DNA of 64,000 bases, from assembly GCA_044867425.1 (NCBI GenBank), contig JBIOUX010000104.1:1-64000 (forward strand). The letters run 5' to 3'. The translations under genes and the position numbers were made by a program. This DNA is from CAWBJP01 sp044867425. Its GTDB lineage: Bacteria; Actinomycetota; Acidimicrobiia; IMCC26256; BP-133. Below, piece by piece: positions 23,958 to 32,234 of this stretch. The stretch's first letter is position 1. The number at the start of each line of letters is the position of its first letter. The notes under the pieces are model-generated. The model saw only the letters and a program-made list of their open reading frames with translations, did no database searches and was not told where the DNA came from.

Positions 23958-26900
23958 GTGATCCGTCGAGGAGGAGCGCTCCTCACCGGAGCGCTTCTCC
24001 TCTCGCCGGTGCTGCCCGCGGCGCCGGTGCCCAACCCCGGGCCGACGGCGGCGGCCGCTCCGGCCCCGGCCGCGTTCCCCCCGTCGGGCGGACGGACCGG
24101 CCACGACGTCTCGGGGCACGAGAACGCCGAAGGCCTCAAGCTGGTGGCCGCCACCGGTGAATCGGTGGTGGCCGGATCGGCCTGTGCCCGGACGGCACCC
24201 GTGCGCGGCTACGACGTGGCCGCCGTCGCCGTCGACATCACCCTCAACCGCTTCGGCGACCACGACCCGGCCGGGCGGATGTACGTGCTCGAGTCGGCGC
24301 TGGCGGCGGTGCGGGACGAGGAGCGGGCCAACGCCGCTGCCCGGGGCGACGCCAGGGGCGGCGAACCGGCGGTCAGCGCCGGCCTCCAGGGGGACGCCAT
24401 CCAGCCCCTCACGCTGCGCACCCGTCCCGGTGAGTGCCTGCGCATCCGCCTCCGCAACGGCCTGGCCGAGGAACCGGTGTCCCTCCACGTCCACGGCAGC
24501 GCCCTGCGGGTGGCGGGCGGCGCCCCGGCGGTGGACGGCAACCCGGCGGCCATGGCGGGGCCGGGCGCCTCGGTGACCTACGAGTGGCAGGTCCCGGCCG
24601 ACGAAGCCGAGGCCACGCACTACTTCCACTCCTCGGGGCCGGCCGAGCGGTCCCTGGCCGCCCACGGGCTGTTCGGGGCCGTGGTGGTGGAGCCTCCCGG
24701 GGCCCTCTGGCTCGACCCCCGGGATCCGGCCCGCCCGGCCAGCGGCTGGGACGCCATCGTGGTGGACCCCGGCGGCCCCACCTTCCGGGAGTACGCCCTC
24801 TACTACCACGAGGTCGGCGACGAGACCTACCAGGTGCAGGACCGCACCGGCGCCTTCGTGCCCCTCGTCGACCCCGTCACCCACGCCTACCGTCCCGACG
24901 GGCGGGCGCTCAACTACCGCAGCGAGCCCTTCCTCAACCGGCTCCAGCTCGGACTGGCCGTGACCGGGCGGGCCGACGAGTCCCTGGAGTACAGCTCCTA
25001 CGCCTTCGGCGACCCGCCCACCCCGATCCTGCGGGCCTACCTGGGCGATCCCGTCAAGCAGCGGGTCGTCCACGCCGGCCCGGAGGTGTTCCACGTCCAC
25101 CACGTCCACGGCGGCAGCGTGCGGTGGCGGCGCCAGCCCGGGGTCGAGCCTTCCGGGGACACCCCGAACCCCGGGCCCAGTGCCCTCGACTCCGGCCTCG
25201 ACAAGGCGCCGCCGCTCGTCCCGGCCCACTCGGAGCGGACCGACTCCCAGACCATCGGGCCCTCCGAGACCTTCGACATCACCGACGAGTGCGGCGCCGG
25301 CGGCTGCCAGGCCAGCGTGGGGGACTTCCTGTATCACTGCCATGTGGCCCACCACTACTTCGCCGGCATGTGGGGGCTGTGGCGGGTCTACAACACCCTC
25401 CAGGGCGGCGCCGCCGCCACCGACACCATGCCCGCCCTGGCCGAGCTGCCCGACCGGGCGGGGCGGACCCGGGCGGCGGTGACGTCGGCGGAGCTGGTGC
25501 CACCGGCGGGTACCGACCTGGCTGCCCTGGTCGAGACCCAGCTGCCGCCTCCCGGGCCCCGGTCCCCCACCGACGCCGCCACCTTCGACTGGGTCCGCGA
25601 CGGCGCCGTGTACCGCAACGAGCCCGAGACGGCCGCCGTGTGGCCCAACTACCGCTCGCCCGCGCCGGGCGTGCGGCCGCCCCTTCTCTTCGAACCGGTG
25701 ACGGGCCGCCTCGCCTACCCCTTCCTCCGACCCCACCTGGCCACCCGGCCGCCGTTCGCCCCCGGCCACGGCCCCGCCCCCTACCTCGACCCCGTCCGCT
25801 CGGGCCACGACCCACCCCCGCCCGGAGCCAACGGCGACGGATCCCTGTGCCCGTCGGGCACCACGCCGGTGCCCCTGCCTGTCAACGCCATCAGCCAGCC
25901 GGTGCCGCTCAACACCGCCGGCAACATCGTCGATCGCGACGGGCAGCTCTTCGTCCGGCGCGAGCAGGAGGAGGCCGCCCGGACCGACCCGGCCCTGCAG
26001 GTGCCCCTGGTGGTGCGGGCCCGGGCCGGCCAGGACTGCGTCGACGTGCTGTTGCGCAGCGAGCTGTCCGACACCGGCGACGTCCCCTACTCCAAGGTGG
26101 GCCTGCACGTGCACTTCGTGCAGTTCGACGTGCAGGGCAGCGACGGGGTCGACACCGGGTTCAACTACGAACAGACGGTGCGGCCTTTCCGGGCCGAGGG
26201 GACCGAGCTGGTGGCGGCCGCGCCCGCCGGCGCCACCCGCCTGCGGGTGGCCGACGCCGGGCGCTACCGGCCCGGGGTCCTGGTCGGCGTCGGCCTCGAC
26301 CGGGACCGCGAGTTCGAGACCGCCGAGGTGGCGGGCACGGACGGCGACGCCATGGTCTTCACCGCGCCGCTGCGCTTCCCCCACCAGCCGGGCGAGGTGG
26401 TGGGCACCGAGTTCGTCCGCTACCGGTGGTTCCCCGACGCCCAGTTCGGCACCTCGTACTTCCACGACCACGTGAACGCCCTGTCGACGTGGCGCCACGG
26501 GCTCTTCGGCGCCCTGGTGGCCGAGCCCCCGGACTCCACGTGGACCGACCCCCACACCGGCGAGCCCCTGGCCAGCGGGGCCATCGCCGACGTCCACGCC
26601 AAAGGCCCGGTGGGCGTGGACGTGGCGGGCAGCTTCCGGGAGCTGGTGCTCCTCACCCAGGACGACCAGCCCCTCACCCACGTCGGGCGGGCCACGGGTT
26701 CGTCCTACAACCTGCGGGCCGAGCCCCTCGCCGCCCGGGACGGGCCGCCGGCGCGGCGCTTCTCCAGCACCGACCACGGGGACCCCGCCACCCCGCTCCT
26801 GGAGGCCAACCTCGGCGACCCCCTGGTGGTGCGCAGCCTGGTGGGGGCGGCCAACGAGATCCACACCACCCACATCGAGGGCCACTGGTTCCGGACCGAG

Positions 26901-28223
26901 CCGTGGAGCGAGACGTCGCCGCCGGTGTCGACCGTGCGGGTGGGGATCTCGGAGCGCTTCGACCTCGTCGTCCCCGCCGCCGGCGGGCCCCAGCGGATGC
27001 CCGGCGACTACCTCTACGCCAACGGCCGACCCTCCAAGCTGGCCGAGGGCAGCTGGGGGCTCGTGCGCGTCTACGGGCCGGGCGAAGGGGGGCTCCGGCC
27101 GCTGCCCGGCCACGAGCGGGTTCCGTCCCCGGCGCCGGCGGTCTGCCCGGCGGGAGCGCCGGAGCGGCGCTTCGACGTGGCCGTCGTCGACGCCCCCCTC
27201 CCCATGCTCGAGCGCGGCACCGGGAAGCTGTACGTCCTCGAGCGCGACCTCGCCGCCGTGCGGTCGGGGGACCGGGCCCCCGAGCCCCTCGTCCTCCACA
27301 TCTCGGTGGGCGACTGCCTGGTGGTGAAGCTCCGCAACGCCACCGCCGACGGGGCGGTGAGCTACACCTGCGACCTGCTCGCCTCCGATCCCGCCGCCAA
27401 CGGCGGCCCGGGGGCGGGGCGCATGCCCGACCAGGCGACCCCCCCGGGTGCCAGTCGCACCTATCGCTTCTACGCCAGCCCCGAGGTGGGCGAGACGGTG
27501 GCCGTCACCCGGGACTGGGGCGACGTCCTGCGCAACCCGGCCCTCGGCCTCTACGGCGCCGTGGTGGTCGGGCCCCGGGGCGCCCGCTACCGCGACCCCG
27601 TGACCGGCGAGGACCTGTCGGCGGCGGCGTCGTGGCGGGCCGACGTGGTGCCCCCCGAGGGGCCCCCGTGGCGGGACTTCACGCTGCTGTTCCACGACTC
27701 CGACGACAGCATCGGCACCCACCGGATGCCCTACACCAACCACGTCCGGGGCACGACGGGCGTGAACTACCGGCTGGCTCCCGACATCCCAGTGCTCGAT
27801 GCCGAGGCCGGGGACCCCGTGCGCCTCCACCTGGTGGCGCCCTTCAGCGAGCAGGCCCAGGTCTTCAGCCTCGACGGCCACCGCTGGCCCGCCGAGCCCG
27901 GCCTTCCGGGCACGCCGCTGCGGTCGTCGCAGGCCATCGCCGGAGGCGAGGCCCTGACGCTGCGGCTCGACGGCGGTGCGGGCGGTCCCGAGCGGCTGGC
28001 CGGCACCTACCGGTGGGAGGACCATCGCCTGCCCTACGCCGAGGCGGGCCTGTGGGGTCAGCTGCGCGTGCGCCCCGCCGGCGGGGAAGCGGGCCTGCCC
28101 GGGCTGCGGCCGCTGGCGGCGACCCGCTCCCGGCCGCCGGCGGCCATGGCTGTCGCCCTCGCCGTCCTCGTCGCCGCCATCCTCGCCGGGCTCCGGATGG
28201 TGATCACCCGCCGGCGGGCCTGA
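23958..28223 (+). CDS. Giant membrane-anchored multicopper-oxidase-like protein, three repeats
   Basis: The 1421-aa product has an N-terminal signal (LLTGALLLSPVLPAAP), three successive MCO-like repeats, and a C-terminal membrane anchor (about 1393-1415) with Arg-rich cytoplasmic end. Repeat 1 has HVHG (near 177), a degenerate YFHSSG (near 223), HVHHVHG (near 379) and a complete HCHVAHHYFAGM (near 460), so a type-1 site is likely. Repeat 2 has HVHF, a complete YFHDH (near 836) and HTTHIEGH (near 969), but the HCH motif is lost. Repeat 3 keeps the fold but almost no copper ligands. Usual MCOs have about 500 residues. The GTG at 23958 follows the cupredoxin gene closely. An antisense frame of similar length is a codon-bias shadow. 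Confidence 0.8.
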   Translation: MIRRGGALLTGALLLSPVLPAAPVPNPGPTAAAAPAPAAFPPSGGRTGHDVSGHENAEGLKLVAATGESVVAGSACARTAPVRGYDVAAVAVDITLNRFGDHDPAGRMYVLESALAAVRDEERANAAARGDARGGEPAVSAGLQGDAIQPLTLRTRPGECLRIRLRNGLAEEPVSLHVHGSALRVAGGAPAVDGNPAAMAGPGASVTYEWQVPADEAEATHYFHSSGPAERSLAAHGLFGAVVVEPPGALWLDPRDPARPASGWDAIVVDPGGPTFREYALYYHEVGDETYQVQDRTGAFVPLVDPVTHAYRPDGRALNYRSEPFLNRLQLGLAVTGRADESLEYSSYAFGDPPTPILRAYLGDPVKQRVVHAGPEVFHVHHVHGGSVRWRRQPGVEPSGDTPNPGPSALDSGLDKAPPLVPAHSERTDSQTIGPSETFDITDECGAGGCQASVGDFLYHCHVAHHYFAGMWGLWRVYNTLQGGAAATDTMPALAELPDRAGRTRAAVTSAELVPPAGTDLAALVETQLPPPGPRSPTDAATFDWVRDGAVYRNEPETAAVWPNYRSPAPGVRPPLLFEPVTGRLAYPFLRPHLATRPPFAPGHGPAPYLDPVRSGHDPPPPGANGDGSLCPSGTTPVPLPVNAISQPVPLNTAGNIVDRDGQLFVRREQEEAARTDPALQVPLVVRARAGQDCVDVLLRSELSDTGDVPYSKVGLHVHFVQFDVQGSDGVDTGFNYEQTVRPFRAEGTELVAAAPAGATRLRVADAGRYRPGVLVGVGLDRDREFETAEVAGTDGDAMVFTAPLRFPHQPGEVVGTEFVRYRWFPDAQFGTSYFHDHVNALSTWRHGLFGALVAEPPDSTWTDPHTGEPLASGAIADVHAKGPVGVDVAGSFRELVLLTQDDQPLTHVGRATGSSYNLRAEPLAARDGPPARRFSSTDHGDPATPLLEANLGDPLVVRSLVGAANEIHTTHIEGHWFRTEPWSETSPPVSTVRVGISERFDLVVPAAGGPQRMPGDYLYANGRPSKLAEGSWGLVRVYGPGEGGLRPLPGHERVPSPAPAVCPAGAPERRFDVAVVDAPLPMLERGTGKLYVLERDLAAVRSGDRAPEPLVLHISVGDCLVVKLRNATADGAVSYTCDLLASDPAANGGPGAGRMPDQATPPGASRTYRFYASPEVGETVAVTRDWGDVLRNPALGLYGAVVVGPRGARYRDPVTGEDLSAAASWRADVVPPEGPPWRDFTLLFHDSDDSIGTHRMPYTNHVRGTTGVNYRLAPDIPVLDAEAGDPVRLHLVAPFSEQAQVFSLDGHRWPAEPGLPGTPLRSSQAIAGGEALTLRLDGGAGGPERLAGTYRWEDHRLPYAEAGLWGQLRVRPAGGEAGLPGLRPLAATRSRPPAAMAVALAVLVAAILAGLRMVITRRRA

Positions 28224-28242
28224 CCTGGCACGTCGACCCGAT

Positions 28243-29232
28243 TTACGTGAAGGGCTGACCACCGCGAGGCACGGGCAGCGCGCCCGGCAACTCCAGCACG
28301 TGCGCCGGACTCCGGGGAAGCGCTTGGGCCAGGCTGGGGAGCAACTCTCCGGTCAGATGCCTGAGGAACATGGCCACGGCCACGTCCGGAGCGCCGTCGC
28401 CACGGCCCCGGACATACCCTGCGAAGGCAAGTGCGCCCGGAAGATCGCCGGCCTTTCCTCCGAATCGCCCGTCCGCTGCGCCGCCGGCCCCGCTCCCGTT
28501 CTCCAGCACCTTCAGCACCACCTCATGGGCGTCGACAGGAAGGTCGCCGCCCCGGGCCAGCCGCGACATCATGTCGCACCACTCCCTCGGGGTGCCTCGG
28601 CAGCCCACCTCGGCGCAGCGCCGCTGGGTCGGATCGTCGACCGGCACGTCGTCCCGGGGCGCCCGTTCACCGTGGGCCAAACGCCAGGCCTCGGCGGCGC
28701 GCTCGCCGGGGCTCATGGCCAGCCAGCGATCGGGCGAGCGATGCCACGCTCTGAACTCCCCCAACACGGGCAATATCGGATCCTGCGCACGCAAGCCCAC
28801 GCGCCGGGCGAACGAATGGGCGAGCTCGGGTCCCACCCGGTCCAACAGGTAGTCGGCGGAAGCGTTGTCAGAGAAGCTGATCATCGCCTGCGCCACAGCT
28901 TGCAAGGGCACGACGTCCTCCGCCGCGCGGCGCTGAAGTTGCCCGGTCGATCCCCACCACTCCCGCGCCCGGTCATGCGCTCCACCGTCCGTTCCGGGCC
29001 AGTGCCACCGTGTGATCTGTCGGGCGGGGACCCCTTCCCGAGGGTCAAGTCCTCCTGACGCCACCGCCAAGGCGTAGCCCCCGAGGGTGACGACCTTTCG
29101 CACTGAGGCCAGCGGGTAGAGCCCATCGGCGTCCACCGCGACACGTTCCACTCCCGCTTCGCAGACCCGCGCCCCGAGTTGCGCCCCACTGACGACGGCG
29201 CGTTCAAGCAGGTCGCTGAGGGAATTCGTCAC
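28243..29232 (-). CDS. Class A beta-lactamase-like serine hydrolase
   Basis: The 329-aa protein has the three penicillin-interacting motifs: SxxK in YPLASVRKVVTLGGYA (near residue 40), SDN in MISFSDNASADYLLDRVG, and KAG in GGKAGDLPGALAFAG in place of the usual KTG. No signal peptide is visible, unlike secreted beta-lactamases. The GTG at 29232 has an ideal AGGAGGTG upstream; the long upstream extension is antisense to the P450. It could be a cytoplasmic esterase or amidase of this fold; antibiotic hydrolysis is not established. Confidence 0.75.
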   Translation of the reverse strand: MTNSLSDLLERAVVSGAQLGARVCEAGVERVAVDADGLYPLASVRKVVTLGGYALAVASGGLDPREGVPARQITRWHWPGTDGGAHDRAREWWGSTGQLQRRAAEDVVPLQAVAQAMISFSDNASADYLLDRVGPELAHSFARRVGLRAQDPILPVLGEFRAWHRSPDRWLAMSPGERAAEAWRLAHGERAPRDDVPVDDPTQRRCAEVGCRGTPREWCDMMSRLARGGDLPVDAHEVVLKVLENGSGAGGAADGRFGGKAGDLPGALAFAGYVRGRGDGAPDVAVAMFLRHLTGELLPSLAQALPRSPAHVLELPGALPVPRGGQPFT

Positions 29233-29361
29233 CCGCACCTCCTGGTGCCGCCGGCACCGACAGCGACGGTACCGGAACAGAAGACGCCCGGGCTCCCGTC
29301 CCTCGGCGGGCGGCACTCGACCAAGGTGGTGCGGGACGTCAACGGGAGGCATTCTGGGCAC

Positions 29362-30729
29362 ATGCGGCACGGGCCGAATCCCCCGCATGAGCACGCCGCG
29401 GCAAGTCGCTTCGCACTGGCCCGGACGCTGGTCGAGTCGCGCCGTGACCCGATCGGCACGCTGTCCAGGTTCGCGACGATGCGGGCTGACGTGGTGGCAC
29501 CTCGGTTCCCGCTCCCACTGCGCGTCGTGCTCGATGCCGACTTGGCCCGTGAGGTACTGGTGGCGGACGCGGGCAGCTACACCCGCCCGTGGCTGGTGAC
29601 CTCGACGATGCGCGACGGCCTGGGCCCCACGCTCTTCACCTCGACCGGCGACGAGGCCATGGCCAGGCGCAGGCTCTATGCCCCGGTGTTCGCCCACGCC
29701 CACTCCGACCATCTGGCTGGGGTCATGAGCTCGACGATCATCGACGAACTCGCCGGCTGGAAGGCAGGCCCGGTCCCCGACCTGCAGGCTCCGCTCACCG
29801 ATCTCACGTTGCGCGTGGCGGCTCGTGCCCTGCTCGGGGTCGACGTCGTGGCGGATGACCTGGGACACGACCTCCGCTCGAACTTCAACACCGTCATCGC
29901 CTGGATCAACCGCAGGTTCAATCACCTGATTGCGCCCCCAGCCGTCGTACCCACTCCGAAGAACCGCGCCATGCTTCGGGCACGCTCCAACCTGCAGACG
30001 ATCCTCCGCGGCGTGATCTCCGAGCGACGCGTCGCCGGGACGCCTTCGATGGACGTGTTGCAGCTCCTCCTGGACCACCAGGCCACCCACGGGAGCCCGT
30101 CCGACGACCAGATTGTCAGCGAGTGCGTTGGGTTCCTCTTCGCCGGCCACGAGACGACGGCCTCGACGCTGGCGTGGGCGCTGTACTCCATGGCGGTTGC
30201 ACCGGAGATCCAGGAGCGCGTGGCCGCCGAGGGCGACGGACTCGCCGAGGGTCGACCGTCGATCCCCGACGTCGACGCGCTGCACGACACCGGACTGGTG
30301 GTCGAGGAGACCCTCCGCCTCTACCCGGCCGGCGTCGGCATCGCCCGCGTGTGCCGGCGCCCGACCACGCTGGCGGGACAGCGGGTCCGCCGTGGCACGG
30401 TCGTCGTCATCCCCGTCTACTCGATTCAGCGCGATCCACGGCGGTGGTCCGCTCCCGACACGTTCGACCCGGATCGATTCCGGGCCACAACCGCTGAGCC
30501 GGGACGTCATGGGCATCTCCCCTTCGGCTGGGGACCACGTGCCTGTCTCGGCGCCCGCTTCGCGACGATGGAAGCTCGCCTGGCGTTGGCCATGATCACG
30601 TCCCGATGGACCGTCACCTACCGCGGCAAGGAGCCACCCACGCCAGGCATCTCACCTGCGCTCCGCATCGCCAGCGGCCTTCCAGTCCAGCTCGAGGTTC
30701 GCCGCCGCACGGCAGACACCCGGGCCTGA
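29362..30729 (+). CDS. Cytochrome P450
   Basis: The 455-aa heme monooxygenase shows the I-helix AGHETTAS, the K-helix ExxR in VVEETLRLYP, the PERF-like region FDPDRF, and the heme loop FGWGPRACLGARFA with the Cys ligand. Length and layout are those of a soluble bacterial P450, of the CYP branch with eukaryotic-like FLFAGHETT. The ATG at 29362 is preferred, since the 61-residue upstream extension lacks P450 features. It is divergent from the serine hydrolase. No ferredoxin gene is adjacent; substrate unknown. Confidence 0.88.
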   Translation: MRHGPNPPHEHAAASRFALARTLVESRRDPIGTLSRFATMRADVVAPRFPLPLRVVLDADLAREVLVADAGSYTRPWLVTSTMRDGLGPTLFTSTGDEAMARRRLYAPVFAHAHSDHLAGVMSSTIIDELAGWKAGPVPDLQAPLTDLTLRVAARALLGVDVVADDLGHDLRSNFNTVIAWINRRFNHLIAPPAVVPTPKNRAMLRARSNLQTILRGVISERRVAGTPSMDVLQLLLDHQATHGSPSDDQIVSECVGFLFAGHETTASTLAWALYSMAVAPEIQERVAAEGDGLAEGRPSIPDVDALHDTGLVVEETLRLYPAGVGIARVCRRPTTLAGQRVRRGTVVVIPVYSIQRDPRRWSAPDTFDPDRFRATTAEPGRHGHLPFGWGPRACLGARFATMEARLALAMITSRWTVTYRGKEPPTPGISPALRIASGLPVQLEVRRRTADTRA

Positions 30730-30793
30730 CAACGTGGCCGTCGAGGGGACGAGGCCGGCGGTGGCAAGGTGGCCTGCCGGGTAATAAGGCGGT

Positions 30794-31528
30794 ATGGCCA
30801 CGACCACCAGGCGCCGGTCCGACCCGGCGACCCATCGCCCAACCGGCAAGCTCGCGGCATACCAGGCCAAGCGCGATTTCCGCCGCACCCCGGAGCCGTC
30901 GGGCCGCAGCCGGAGCCGGGCCCCGAAGGGCGGCCGCCGCTTCGTGGTGCAGCGCCACCGGGCCCGCCGCCTCCATTACGACCTGCGCCTGGAGATCGGC
31001 GGCGTGCTGGTGAGCTGGGCCATCCCCAAGGGGCCGACGCTGGATCCCCGGGCCCGCCGGTTGGCGGTGCACGTCGAGGACCATCCCCTGGACTACTTCG
31101 ACTTCGAGGGGATCATCCCCGAGGGCTACGGCAAAGGCGACGTCATCGTGTGGGACTGGGGGACGTGGAAACCGGCGGACGGCCAGGATCCGGAGGAGGC
31201 GCTCAAGGCCGGGGAGCTCCACTTCGATCTGCACGGCCAGAAGCTGCGGGGTCGGTTCGTGCTCGTCCGGACCAAGACGGGCGGCGACAAGGAGCAGTGG
31301 TTGCTCCTGCACAAGAACGACGACGCCGCCGTGCCGGGCTGGGATCCGGAGGAACAGCCGGAGTCGGTGAAGACGGGGCGCACCAACGACGACGTGGCCG
31401 CGGCGACGGCGAAGGGAAAAGCGAAGAGCGGCCCTCGCCGGAAGACGGCCCGGCGCCGGCGGCAGGCACCGAACCGGTGGGAGCCGCCCACCGAACTCAT
31501 CCCGCCGGGACGAAACGGCAGGGTGTGA
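30794..31528 (+). CDS. Stand-alone LigD-type 3-prime phosphoesterase domain protein
   Basis: The 244-aa protein corresponds to the phosphoesterase module of bacterial NHEJ ligase D, which trims 3-prime phosphates and ribonucleotides at breaks. Conserved blocks are RFVVQRHRARRLHYDLRLEIGGVLVSWAIPKGP (about 49-81), AVHVEDHPLDYFDFEG and GDVIVWDWGTW. The N- and C-terminal tails are basic and disordered-looking, suiting DNA binding. No ligase, polymerase or Ku gene lies in the window. Confidence 0.85.
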   Translation: MATTTRRRSDPATHRPTGKLAAYQAKRDFRRTPEPSGRSRSRAPKGGRRFVVQRHRARRLHYDLRLEIGGVLVSWAIPKGPTLDPRARRLAVHVEDHPLDYFDFEGIIPEGYGKGDVIVWDWGTWKPADGQDPEEALKAGELHFDLHGQKLRGRFVLVRTKTGGDKEQWLLLHKNDDAAVPGWDPEEQPESVKTGRTNDDVAAATAKGKAKSGPRRKTARRRRQAPNRWEPPTELIPPGRNGRV

Positions 31529-31538
31529 GTCTCACGCG

Positions 31539-32231
31539 TCAGAAGTCGACGTAAGAGTCGAACGGCCGCCTGTCGGGCACCGACCCGGTGCGGAGGACGG
31601 CCCACTGGTGCAGCGCGTCCGGTGCCGACACCTCCTCGAGCGCCCAGCCGAGGTTCTTCACGAAGAACGACGCGGCCCGCCCGACGGCGGGCAGCTGGTA
31701 GTCGTCGAGGAACACGATCCCTCCGGCACGCAGCAGGCGACCGAGGTAGACGAGATCGAGGAAGACGCCGTCGAAGCGGTGGTTGCCGTCGACGTACGCC
31801 AGGTCGAAGCTCCGACCTTCGATGACGAACCTCGGCAGTGCGAGCTGCGACTCCTCGGCGTGGTACTCGACCAGCTCAGTGAGTCCGGCCTCCTCGAGGA
31901 ACTGCAGACCGCAGTTGGCAAACCTCGTTGCCTGATGCGGGTCCACGACGACGTGGCGCGCCGCGGGATCGCCGTTGGTAAGCAGACCTTCGCACATGAA
32001 CAGCGCGGAGATGCCATAGCCCAGACCGATCTCGATCGTCTGGACGGCGTCTTCTCGCGTCACCCAGTCCCCCACCGTCTCTCCCTCGGCGGCGCCCACG
32101 GCGACCGGGAACAGGGTGTGGGTGCTCCCGTCAGAACGCGCCACGGCCGAACCGTCTCGGACCAGCCGCTCGATCACCTGGCGTACCCGTCGGGGCGTTG
32201 GCCGTCGACCGGGAGCGTGGGGGGCCTCCAA
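31539..32231 (-). CDS. Class I methyltransferase (Methyltransf_24-like)
   Basis: The 230-aa protein has motif I TIEIGLGYGISALFMCEGL, a VVVDPHQ acidic loop, FDLAYVDGNHRFDGVFLDLVYLGRLLRAGGIVFLDDYQ and a C-terminal strand region, the pattern of Methyltransf_24 and macrocin-type O-methyltransferases. It ends three bases before the M61 peptidase stop region, in the same direction, but the substrate is unknown. The ATG at 32231 gives the full conserved length. Confidence 0.7.
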   Translation of the reverse strand: MEAPHAPGRRPTPRRVRQVIERLVRDGSAVARSDGSTHTLFPVAVGAAEGETVGDWVTREDAVQTIEIGLGYGISALFMCEGLLTNGDPAARHVVVDPHQATRFANCGLQFLEEAGLTELVEYHAEESQLALPRFVIEGRSFDLAYVDGNHRFDGVFLDLVYLGRLLRAGGIVFLDDYQLPAVGRAASFFVKNLGWALEEVSAPDALHQWAVLRTGSVPDRRPFDSYVDF

Positions 32232-32234
32232 TGC

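Noticed and set aside
23940..28262. 1440-codon open frame antisense to the multicopper oxidase gene
   Set aside because: Its translation is a low-complexity Gly/Arg/Val/His mix with no domain, while the plus strand has a signal peptide, copper motifs and a membrane anchor. It is a shadow caused by strong GC3 bias.
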